Shown: one piece after another, positions 43,613 to 51,353 of the stretch
Layout: each line of letters opens with the position of its first letter
Position numbering within the stretch: position 1 is the first letter of the stretch
NCBI GenBank assembly: GCA_030434875.1
Contig: JAUISW010000001.1
Span: 3,610,001 to 3,674,000, forward strand
From: Lachnospiraceae bacterium C1.1
GTDB taxonomy: Bacteria > Bacillota > Clostridia > Lachnospirales > Lachnospiraceae
Direction: 5' to 3'
Length of the DNA: 64,000 nucleotides
Program-made: the position numbers and the translations under genes
Notes under the pieces: generated by a model
The model's input: only the letters and a program-made list of their open reading frames with translations
What the model was told of the DNA's origin: nothing
The model's database searches: none

Positions 43613-44403
43613 TAACTGTTAGATGCGGAATACATTGAACTTGTAATTGCAACAGGTGACATTAAAACTCTTCCTGTGCCGCGGTAAACATTTACGAGAC
43701 CCTCGCCGCTGACTGCTGAACCCATAAGGCTTTTGGATGATTTTTCTACCGTGAAGTTAAGATTGCTTGACCAGCATACTGCAAGGTTTCCATCAATTTT
43801 TAATTCATCATTGTCAAGCTGTACTTCGATCAGCTCATTTATTGGAACATTACTTTCAAGGGCAGCGATACCGTTACCTACAAGGCTAAGGTTAAACATG
43901 CCTTCTCCGCCTAATGCGGCAGAGGAAAGATTAGTTCTTGCTACAAGTTTATTTTGCACGGTTCCGTCGCAGGCATAGAACATACCATCCTCAATGGTCA
44001 TTCCGGCCGGACCCCATTTTCCGATATCAAAAAGCAGAATATGTTTGTAAGTAGGTTCCAGAACAAGGACACCCTGTCCTACATACTCGGGTTTTACAGC
44101 AGATTCTTTTGTAACCGCTCCTTTAACCATTTTACCGAAAAAGTCACCAACGCCTTTAACTCCGGAGCTTGCCTGCACATTTCCGGCAGTCCACTGCATT
44201 GCACCGGACTGTATTATGGCGGAATTATTTCCGTTCATATTGATGACAAGCTGTCTGCGCCGCACGCCCATCTTACTCATAAAATACTCTGTTGTGGCAT
44301 TGCTTGGAGAAACACTTGCGTCTGTAACATATTCAATAATACTGAAGTTTCCCAAACGAGCGGAAATTTGTCTGACCTGATTTTCTAAGTTTAGAATTTG
44401 CAT
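43612..44403 (-). CDS. AIM24 family protein
   Basis: 263 residues of the AIM24/TIGR00266 family (PF01987). Diagnostic pieces are SGAMQWTAGNVQASSGVKGV, GKMVKGAVTKESAVKPEYVG then QGVLVLEPTYKHILLFDIGK, and GGEGMFNLSLVGNGIAALES. These cytoplasmic beta-prism proteins are widespread and of unknown function; in yeast the homologue is a mitochondrial organisation protein. The membrane protein gene at 44553 lies upstream on the same strand, 150 bases away, so co-expression is possible. Confidence 0.9.
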   Translation of the reverse strand: MQILNLENQVRQISARLGNFSIIEYVTDASVSPSNATTEYFMSKMGVRRRQLVINMNGNNSAIIQSGAMQWTAGNVQASSGVKGVGDFFGKMVKGAVTKESAVKPEYVGQGVLVLEPTYKHILLFDIGKWGPAGMTIEDGMFYACDGTVQNKLVARTNLSSAALGGEGMFNLSLVGNGIAALESNVPINELIEVQLDNDELKIDGNLAVCWSSNLNFTVEKSSKSLMGSAVSGEGLVNVYRGTGRVLMSPVAITSSMYSASNS

Positions 44404-44552
44404 ATTAATTCACCATCCCCAATATAGACTAATTTGACGAGTGACTAGAATACAAATATATTTTATCATGTATAAAGCTCTAAAACCTGCATGTATAGGA
44501 TAAAGAGCATTATACATGAGAACGTCCCCATAGCTCATTTTCTTCCTTCTAG

Positions 44553-45896
44553 TTATCCCATCATCTTTGCGAAGATCCCACTTTTCTTATTGCTGTTTCC
44601 ATCTTTTTCTGCCATGGACTCTTTCAGAAATTCTTTATATTCATTAAAGTCGATATAACCTGTCTTTGCTTTGATCTCATCATATCTGTAGAAATATTCT
44701 CTGCTGAATACGAAATGCACATGTTTTGCAATGTGTTTCAAAGGCTTGACGATTTCCTCTTCCGGCATTGCAAAGGTAAATATATCAACAAAAGGTGTAA
44801 GTTTTGACATCCTTAAAAATACTTTTGTATTCTTGATAGGAGAAAATTTCATAATCTCAATATTCTTTTTTATAAATCCTGTTTTGCAGATAAACTGTCC
44901 TTCTTCGGAGGAGATGAGCCAGTATCTGTCATATTTAAAAGCTGTCAGTCCGGGTAAACTTCCGGGCATGTTTTTAACAAGGTATATCGGGATCAGAATA
45001 TCTGCAGAATGCTCTTTTGCAAATTCCTCGACCTGCTTTGGAAGCTGCCGGCGTATCTTTTTTTCCTCGTTTGAGAAATCCAGAGGGATATCCTGCCTGT
45101 AACCGCCGAAAAGTTTCTTAAATATCGGTTTCATGTAGACATTCTTAAAATATCTGACAGTAATATAGGCACGTCTGAAAAATAATACTGAAAGAATAAA
45201 TACACCTGCAAAAATTGCTGCAAAAAGCGTCGGATTTAAGAATGCCAATCCTATAAGTGCAGCTATTATGACAAATTTTAATCCTTCATAAATCGTTGAA
45301 ACAAAGGGAAAAACTGTCATTACGGGAAGTAATATGATATCGACAAAAAAGGACATATAGCGGATGAAGAAATAAACGACCAGCGTTAGAAGCAGGATAA
45401 ATATGCACTTTAACGCATCAAATCCGCTTAAATGAAATTTCTTTATATTAGAAGTTAAAGATGCGGCTTCAACGCTGACGCCTGAGGGAACATTGGCGAT
45501 AGTCTGTGAAGCTGCAAGGATAATATTGATGGCACCGTTCAGCTTTGCAAACTGGCTTTCAATCGCGAGGCCTAAGGCATTGGTCTTGCTGAAGCATTTC
45601 AGCAATTTAGGTAGGCCAAACCAGATAAGACATATAATGCTGATGAAGTGATTGTCAAAAAAACCAAATGAATAATTGCTTAGAAAACCTAAATTTGAAA
45701 AGCCGAAGGCCTCTGCAAGATCCGTAGTAAGCGCGGCAATGCTCACCAATATCATTAGAGATGCAGTATCAATACCTGCAAGGAATCCGTTTTCTACTAA
45801 AGGTATTATGGCGAGTCCGAAGCTTCCGCCGAGACCATTGGCAAGGGCTGCTCCGCCAGCGATCTCGTCAGCCTTTATCTGACCAACATTTCCCAC
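44553..45896 (-). CDS. Membrane protein of unknown function
   Basis: 447 residues if started at GTG 45896. Hydrophobic segments fill residues 25-240, followed by a soluble domain of about 200 residues with KLFGGYRQDIPLDFSNEEKK, EFAKEHSADILIPIYLVKNM and PLKHIAKHVHFVFSREYFYR, ending KKSGIFAKMMG. I do not recognise either part; the soluble half looks like a PH-like or GTPase-regulator fold but that is guesswork. The GTG has no ribosome site and an in-frame stop lies just upstream, so the true start could be internal or the gene could be 5'-truncated. A palindrome GAAATGAGCTCATTTC is found 58 bases upstream. Confidence 0.6.
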   Translation of the reverse strand: MGNVGQIKADEIAGGAALANGLGGSFGLAIIPLVENGFLAGIDTASLMILVSIAALTTDLAEAFGFSNLGFLSNYSFGFFDNHFISIICLIWFGLPKLLKCFSKTNALGLAIESQFAKLNGAINIILAASQTIANVPSGVSVEAASLTSNIKKFHLSGFDALKCIFILLLTLVVYFFIRYMSFFVDIILLPVMTVFPFVSTIYEGLKFVIIAALIGLAFLNPTLFAAIFAGVFILSVLFFRRAYITVRYFKNVYMKPIFKKLFGGYRQDIPLDFSNEEKKIRRQLPKQVEEFAKEHSADILIPIYLVKNMPGSLPGLTAFKYDRYWLISSEEGQFICKTGFIKKNIEIMKFSPIKNTKVFLRMSKLTPFVDIFTFAMPEEEIVKPLKHIAKHVHFVFSREYFYRYDEIKAKTGYIDFNEYKEFLKESMAEKDGNSNKKSGIFAKMMG

Positions 45897-46046
45897 TAGC
45901 TAACAAGTATATAGGTTTATGGGGCAATTGTAAATTGAAGGTGCGCTGGTGGAGAAATGAGCTCATTTCAGCTCAAACTATGATGTATCTTTCCTCTTTT
46001 TGTGATATAACTATTAGGCAAGTTATTTGTTGAATGGAGATATATC

Positions 46047-46907
46047 ATGAAAAAATTATCACTTATAAAAGAAATCCTTATTCTCACGCTGGCTACAGTT
46101 ATAATCGGGGCAGCGGTTTTCTTTTTTCTGATGCCGAGCCATGCATCGGTCAGCAGCATTTCGGGACTTTCGATCGTTCTGACAAATTTCGTGCCGCTTC
46201 CGGTTTCGGCGATCACGATGATATTAAACATAGTTCTTTTGGTGATCGGATTTATAACCTGCGGACCTGAATTCGGATATAAGACTGTATATACCTCGAT
46301 CCTGCTTCCGCTGGTATTGGCATTATTTGAAAAATTATTTCCGGATTTCCAATCTTTTACGGGAGATGCGGCGCTGGATGTACTTTGCTATATATTTGTT
46401 GTAAGTATCGGTCTTGCGATACTTTTTAACAGAAATGCTTCTTCGGGAGGACTGGATATCGTAGCAAAGATCCTGAATAAATATCTGAGGATAGATCTGG
46501 GAAAAGCCATGTCAGGCGCAGGCTTATGTGTGGCGATGTCTTCAATCCTGGTTTATGACACCAAGACCTTGATATTGAGCTTACTCGGAACCTATTTTAA
46601 CGGAATGATCCTCGATCATTTTATATTCGATCAGAAGCTCAAGCGAAGAGTCTGCATAGTATCACCTTTTGAAAAGGAAATCCGAAACTTCATCTTAAAT
46701 GAACTGCACAGCGGAGCCAGCATTTACAAGGTGATAGGCGCCTATCGCATGCAGGAGCACAATGAGATCATCACGATCGTTGATAAAAACGAGTTTCAGA
46801 AGCTGATGGCCTACATCGATAAGATCGATCCCCAGGCATTTGTCACTGTCTACAAGGTAAGCGACATGCAGTATATCTCAAAGGATATGCCGGAGAGGGT
46901 ATTCTGA
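46047..46907 (+). CDS. YitT family membrane protein (DUF161/DUF2179)
   Basis: 286 residues. Five or six membrane segments with SISGLSIVLTNFVPLPVSAI and NRNASSGGLDIVAKILNKYL, then the cytoplasmic DUF2179 domain (FEKEIRNFILNELHSGASIY, HNEIITIVDKNEFQKLMAYI, DPQAFVTVYKVSDM). YitT proteins are widespread in Firmicutes and of unknown transport function. The assigned start is the first ATG with upstream GGAG (AATGGAGATATATC). A strong terminator follows. Confidence 0.92.
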   Translation: MKKLSLIKEILILTLATVIIGAAVFFFLMPSHASVSSISGLSIVLTNFVPLPVSAITMILNIVLLVIGFITCGPEFGYKTVYTSILLPLVLALFEKLFPDFQSFTGDAALDVLCYIFVVSIGLAILFNRNASSGGLDIVAKILNKYLRIDLGKAMSGAGLCVAMSSILVYDTKTLILSLLGTYFNGMILDHFIFDQKLKRRVCIVSPFEKEIRNFILNELHSGASIYKVIGAYRMQEHNEIITIVDKNEFQKLMAYIDKIDPQAFVTVYKVSDMQYISKDMPERVF

Positions 46908-46995
46908 TCATCAATAAAAAGACAGGAAATCTAAGCAGAACTTAGATAAAGCTTGACATCTCCCCATGATTTTAGTATTTTATCCAGTAAACAAC

Positions 46996-47037
46996 AAAGG
47001 CGTTTTTGCAGAAGTTACTGCAAAACGCCTTTCTTTA
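46996..47037 (+). terminator. Rho-independent terminator
   Basis: AAAGGCGTTTTTGCAG and CTGCAAAACGCCTTT form a long stem followed by CTTT. It ends the YitT transcript. Confidence 0.8.
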
Positions 47038-47132
47038 ATGTTATAATTTATTTATAAAAGCAAACTCCCTGAAGTGGGAAAGGGAGGCAAATCAAAACGA
47101 GATTAAGATTATGTAAAAATAGGAGAAGAAGT

Positions 47133-48050
47133 ATGAAAGAACCGGTTATTGCAAATCCGCTTGATCAGACAGAAAAGCAGCAGATTTTTGAAAATATTGC
47201 TGAAACAGATTTGGAGAAAGATCTGCTTAAAAAATATATAGATTTTTTTATAAAGAAAAATAAACTTGGCGGTTATGAGACAGAAGCTATCAGCAAGAGA
47301 AAGCTGATCGCTTCTATAGTTCTTGCTGTCGCAGTTTTTCTCGAGATAGTCTATCACGCCCTTTATCACAAGGGAATAGTTTTCTTCTTCATCTTTTTGG
47401 AAATTATTTTTTATTTTATATTTTTCAGGAGCCAGAGTCTGAAGCGTTATCTTGTCCGTGAGGTGATCCGCAGGCCGGAGGACAATCTCGACAACATTCT
47501 TATAAGTCAGGTCAGCGGAGCTAAAAGTGCCTCGGTAAACAGGATCTTTTCAACGCTGCCGCTTATCATTGCAGCGGCTGCGGCGATAATGATCTTTATG
47601 CATCCGCATATGATATATGAAAAAAATTCGGACGGTGGATATTCACTTCGTTATTATACAAAGGCGCTTATACCGGAGGAAGAGGTCATAATCCCGGACA
47701 GCTACAATGGGGAGCTCGTTACCGAAATACGCGGAAGTGCCTTTGTCGACATGGATGATATTAAATATGTTTACATCCCGACCTATGTCACAGAGATACG
47801 TGGTTCGACTTTTGAGAACTGCAGCAGTCTTGAAGAAGTTGATCTTCCAGAAGGGATTACCAGGATCGGAGGGCATGCATTTTGCGACTGTCCTAATCTT
47901 AGTATAATATTTATCCCTTCTACGATACAGGAGATCGGGAGTTCAGCTTTCAGAAGATGTTATTCTCTTGAATATGTGGAGATCCCGGAGGATGCCATGG
48001 TAAGTGAAAGGGCATTCAAGGAAAGCCCGACCGAAATATATTATTATTGA
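47133..48050 (+). CDS. Leucine-rich repeat (BspA/LRR_5) protein with membrane anchor
   Basis: 305 residues. A charged N-terminal part (EKDLLKKYIDFFIKKNKLGG), then two membrane segments near 60-105 (VLAVAVFLEIVYHALYH and IVFFFIFLEIIFYFIFF), a cytoplasmic stretch and another segment near 150 (LPLIIAAAAAIMIFMHP). The last 110 residues are four to five LRR_5 repeats (EIRGSAFVDMDDIKYVYIPT, EIRGSTFENCSSLEEVDLPE, RIGGHAFCDCPNLSIIFIPS, EIGSSAFRRCYSLEYVEIPE). LRR_5 modules bind proteins or host ligands. AGGAG precedes the ATG. The radical SAM gene follows 13 bases downstream, so they may be one operon. Confidence 0.85.
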   Translation: MKEPVIANPLDQTEKQQIFENIAETDLEKDLLKKYIDFFIKKNKLGGYETEAISKRKLIASIVLAVAVFLEIVYHALYHKGIVFFFIFLEIIFYFIFFRSQSLKRYLVREVIRRPEDNLDNILISQVSGAKSASVNRIFSTLPLIIAAAAAIMIFMHPHMIYEKNSDGGYSLRYYTKALIPEEEVIIPDSYNGELVTEIRGSAFVDMDDIKYVYIPTYVTEIRGSTFENCSSLEEVDLPEGITRIGGHAFCDCPNLSIIFIPSTIQEIGSSAFRRCYSLEYVEIPEDAMVSERAFKESPTEIYYY

Positions 48051-48063
48051 CGGGGTGAGATCA

Positions 48064-49800
48064 ATGAAGAGTTATATACATTTACTCTATGTCCCGACAA
48101 TGGCCTGCAATATGGCTTGTAAATACTGCTATTTAGAGGATGAGACAAAAGATCTTAAGACCGGACATAGTCCGATCGAAACGCTTAAATATGCAGTTGA
48201 AAAATGCCGCGAGGAGGAGATCATTCCCTTTAATATCTCACTTCACGGAGGTGAGGTCACCTGCTTAGATCCTAAGGATTTTAGGGAAATCACGGGATAT
48301 ATTTCGGAATATTATGACAAAAACGGCGGACTTTTGACAGGTGCCGGATTTCGCGTGGGGCAGCCACATATAAAGACTAATCTGCTGGATTTAGACCGTC
48401 ACATGGACGCAATCCGCGAATATGGAGTTTCGGTAAGCGGAAGCATTGATCTGCCGCTTTCACTTCATCGGAAATACCGCGTAGGAAAAGACGGAAAGGA
48501 TACACTTGATAAAATCCTTGCAAATGCGGAGCTTTTAAGAGAACTGCCTAATCACAAAAAAGTTTCGGCAACTATTTTCAGAGAACATCTGGAATGCATT
48601 GACGAGATCATAGAGGACATATGGTATCTGCATAAAAATACCTGTCTCGATATGACAGATTTTAATTTCATGATAGGTTTCGAAAACAGTGCAGGGATTC
48701 TGCATGCGCTTACAGAGGAAGAACAGCTTGAATTTTTCCATCGCATCCGGGATGCCTTTATGGGAACAGAAATTGAGGAAGGATTAAAGGGAGCCTGGTT
48801 TAGAGAATTTGGACCGGATTATTGTACTAATTCCGTCAATTGCGGAGGAAAATTTTATTTACTCGAAAGAAACGGAGATATTTATTCCTGCGTGAGAGGG
48901 CAGAAAAATCCTGATTTTTATTATGGAAATATCTACGAAGAGAGCATGAGCCGGATAATGGAGCGCGGGGCTGAAAAGATACGCGCAGTCCACGAATCCT
49001 GCGGCTTTGATGAGGAATGCGGAAACTGCGGATATTTATATCTTTGCAGGACAGGATGTCCTTTTGTAAAAAGGCAGCAGAAAAGAGCGAAGAGCTATAC
49101 CTGTCTTTTGCAGAAGGAATTATATGAGCTCTGGGAGATACCGGCGCATAATTATCCAAGACCCGATGCGCTCGACTATGTCTGTGAAATGCACCCGGAA
49201 AGAATAGAAGATTATGCACTTGCGCGGATCCCGAATGGGATACCGGATCTGAGGACTATTATACGTGAGGATCCGAAGCTTAAATATATTTATGATCCTT
49301 CGGTATTTATCCTGAATATAGACGGTAATGATTTTAATTTAGAGTCACAGATAATAAAAAAGGTTCGTTCTTTTACTTTTATAACGCCTGAGAGTAAGGT
49401 TCTGCTTTATGCTAAAAAAGGCATTTTTGATGAGGAATGTAGTTATCCCGAAAATAATGCCATTTATATACAGCTGCTGACCGGAGATACTATAGTTTAC
49501 GGAGATGAAGGCAGGACAAAGCAGAGGCATATCGCAAATGAAATGATATATAAACAGGTCGCAGAAGAGGAAGAATCTGACAGAGAGGGATATATAAAAA
49601 TCGATATTTCAGATTTTTTAAGGCGATATGGAAAATATCTTTCGAAAGAACAGGAGAATAATATTTTCTTTACGACGACATCACTCAGGGATTATCATTA
49701 CACAAAACAGAAAAACAATGCGTTTTATCACATACAGGCAGCGGATCTGCCATTTCAGAACATTGAGTTTTGTTATTTGACATTGGAGGAAAAAATATGA
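48064..49800 (+). CDS. Radical SAM/SPASM enzyme, possible peptide or protein maturase
   Basis: 578 residues from ATG 48064 (the ORF upstream to 48004 overlaps the LRR gene). The radical SAM cluster motif is CNMACKYC (Cys15, Cys19, Cys22), followed by FNISLHGGEVTCLD, the GGE SAM site. A SPASM-type C-terminal cluster region reads GDIYSCVRGQK and SCGFDEECGNCGYLYLCRTG then CPF, giving auxiliary Fe-S ligands as in anaerobic sulfatase and RiPP maturases. The last 200 residues (from about 385) are an extra domain without a match I know. The stop overlaps the start of the next gene by four bases (ATGA), so this enzyme and the Asn-tailed protein are made together. Modification of that protein is a reasonable inference. 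Confidence 0.85.
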   Translation: MKSYIHLLYVPTMACNMACKYCYLEDETKDLKTGHSPIETLKYAVEKCREEEIIPFNISLHGGEVTCLDPKDFREITGYISEYYDKNGGLLTGAGFRVGQPHIKTNLLDLDRHMDAIREYGVSVSGSIDLPLSLHRKYRVGKDGKDTLDKILANAELLRELPNHKKVSATIFREHLECIDEIIEDIWYLHKNTCLDMTDFNFMIGFENSAGILHALTEEEQLEFFHRIRDAFMGTEIEEGLKGAWFREFGPDYCTNSVNCGGKFYLLERNGDIYSCVRGQKNPDFYYGNIYEESMSRIMERGAEKIRAVHESCGFDEECGNCGYLYLCRTGCPFVKRQQKRAKSYTCLLQKELYELWEIPAHNYPRPDALDYVCEMHPERIEDYALARIPNGIPDLRTIIREDPKLKYIYDPSVFILNIDGNDFNLESQIIKKVRSFTFITPESKVLLYAKKGIFDEECSYPENNAIYIQLLTGDTIVYGDEGRTKQRHIANEMIYKQVAEEEESDREGYIKIDISDFLRRYGKYLSKEQENNIFFTTTSLRDYHYTKQKNNAFYHIQAADLPFQNIEFCYLTLEEKI

Positions 49801-50171
49801 TATATCCGTCTACTTATAAAGAAATGGCTGCATGGGTAGGTATAAAAAAGCTTCGAGGCGACTTCCTTCTTACGGATGAGCAGGCAGAGCATATCTATGA
49901 TCTGCTCCGTACAAAAAAGGTAAGAGTCGTGGAGGGTAGACCCAGCGGGATCATAAACACCTTTTTGTATGATGGGAGAATGGAAAAGATCACGACTCAG
50001 ACTAATCTTAATCCATCAGTTTATGAAAAGGTAACGGTAACCGAGGCAGGATACAGTTTCGAATTTTCGGCATCCTATCTGGCCTCGAAGAGGTCGAGTT
50101 CATCCTATTCAGGAGGATCCGGCAGCAACAACAATAACAATAATAACAACAATAATAATAACAATAACTGA
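49797..50171 (+). CDS. Small protein with an Asn-only C-terminal tail
   Basis: 124 residues from ATG 49797, overlapping the radical SAM stop. The first 90 residues are a folded-looking domain (YPSTYKEMAAWVGIKKLRGD, FLLTDEQAEHIYDLLRTKKV, SVYEKVTVTEAGYSFEFSAS). Then SSSSYSGGSGS and 14 Asn in a row to the C-terminus, encoded by mixed AAC and AAT codons (50127-50168). Mixed codon use argues against a simple sequencing slip and for selection on the protein. I do not recognise the domain. It could be the substrate of the adjacent radical SAM enzyme, or the tail could be a flexible or aggregation-prone linker. Confidence 0.75.
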   Translation: MIYPSTYKEMAAWVGIKKLRGDFLLTDEQAEHIYDLLRTKKVRVVEGRPSGIINTFLYDGRMEKITTQTNLNPSVYEKVTVTEAGYSFEFSASYLASKRSSSSYSGGSGSNNNNNNNNNNNNNN

Positions 50172-50186
50172 TAACGGGGGAATATC

Positions 50187-51227
50187 ATGATCAGCGATAA
50201 GGTTCATGAAAAACGGCTGCTTAAAAAAGATGTCGTTATAGTCACTGACTATTATGATAATGGCAGTGCGAAGGAGCGGAGCAGCGATCACAGCAGGGCT
50301 GATGATGTAAAGTCCGGAGTTATCCTTGCTAAGAAATATTATATGCATGGGAAACTTCTCCATCAGGAGACTGAGTTTAATCCGGGAATGCTTTATTCAT
50401 TTATTTTCCCAAAAACGGACGACGGAAAAGTGCAGTGTCCGAATTGCGGAGGAACAGGAGAAGATGCAGTTTTTTCAGACGGCTGCCCCTATTGCGGAGC
50501 CTTTTACAATATGGAGTATCAGTCGGAACTTTTAGGAGGCAGGGAACACAGCGATTATGTTGTTCAGGAGAGAAAAAATCTGCTTTTCCCATTGATCCTT
50601 ATAATGCTGGTTTGTATGTCAGTAGGAAGCTTTATTACAGTAACCACGGGTCGTACAAGCACGATTTTTGACTATGGAAAGGGAGCTCTTATAGGTGCTA
50701 TAGTCGGTGGGATAATTTATCTGATCTATGCCGCGAGCAAGTCAAAGTCTGCACTGACATCAAAAGAGATAAGAAAAAAATATGAGCAGGATCTGGTGAT
50801 GACAAGATTTAAGAATGACCTTAGTGCAAACGGACTTACAATGAGCAGTTTTGCCAATAACCTGAATCTTGGATTAAGGGATTATTATTTTGGATCGGAA
50901 TCTGAGGAGACAAAAAATATCATTGATTTTGATGTGTTGGATTATCGCGGACAGAACCTTATAAGACAGGATGGAAAGGTGCTTGTTTCTACAGATCTTT
51001 CGATCAGGCTGATGAGTGGGGACGGAGAAAAGATCAGGTCTGAGGAGACTGTAAAGCGTGTCCGTATGGTTAAGAGTGATAAGGCAGGAACGCAGCAGAA
51101 GGCGGGACTCAACATAACAAAATGCCCCTATTGCGGAGCCAGTATAGATCTTACAGAAAGAAAATGCTCTTATTGCGGGACTCCGTTTTTATACGAAAGA
51201 CCACTTAATATTGACAGCGTGACATGA
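50187..51227 (+). CDS. Zinc-ribbon membrane protein
   Basis: 346 residues. A zinc ribbon near residue 87 (CPNCGGTGEDAVFSDGCPYC) and a second at the C-terminus (CPYCGASIDLTERKCSYCGT). Between them are two membrane segments (LLFPLILIMLVCMSVGSFIT near 130 and GALIGAIVGGIIYLIYAA near 160) and a soluble region of about 130 residues with FNNDLSANG-like and NLGLRDYYFGSESEETKNII stretches, which resembles a Tim44/NTF2-like domain. ACGGGGGAAT precedes the ATG. It follows the Asn-tailed protein by 15 bases, forming the fourth gene of the block. Function unknown; a terminator follows. Confidence 0.8.
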   Translation: MISDKVHEKRLLKKDVVIVTDYYDNGSAKERSSDHSRADDVKSGVILAKKYYMHGKLLHQETEFNPGMLYSFIFPKTDDGKVQCPNCGGTGEDAVFSDGCPYCGAFYNMEYQSELLGGREHSDYVVQERKNLLFPLILIMLVCMSVGSFITVTTGRTSTIFDYGKGALIGAIVGGIIYLIYAASKSKSALTSKEIRKKYEQDLVMTRFKNDLSANGLTMSSFANNLNLGLRDYYFGSESEETKNIIDFDVLDYRGQNLIRQDGKVLVSTDLSIRLMSGDGEKIRSEETVKRVRMVKSDKAGTQQKAGLNITKCPYCGASIDLTERKCSYCGTPFLYERPLNIDSVT

Positions 51228-51247
51228 ATCTTAAATTGCATATAGTT

Positions 51248-51293
51248 AATAAGCCTCAGTCGGTTAATACTATCCGGCTGAGGCTTATTTTTA
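51248..51293 (+). terminator. Rho-independent terminator
   Basis: AATAAGCCTCAG and CTGAGGCTTATT form a 12-base stem followed by a T run. It closes the LRR-radical SAM-zinc ribbon block; the convergent gene at 51354 could use the reverse strand. Confidence 0.85.
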
Positions 51294-51353
51294 ACTTAAT
51301 AAATATTTACTTTGCAAAGGGAACTTTACTTACGCATTATCCTTATATCTTTT

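Noticed and set aside
47055..47100. GCAAAC...GGCAAATC leader before the LRR gene, possible cyclic-di-GMP riboswitch
   Set aside because: Only short pieces resemble the GEMM-I core; the conserved second stem and receptor are not seen.
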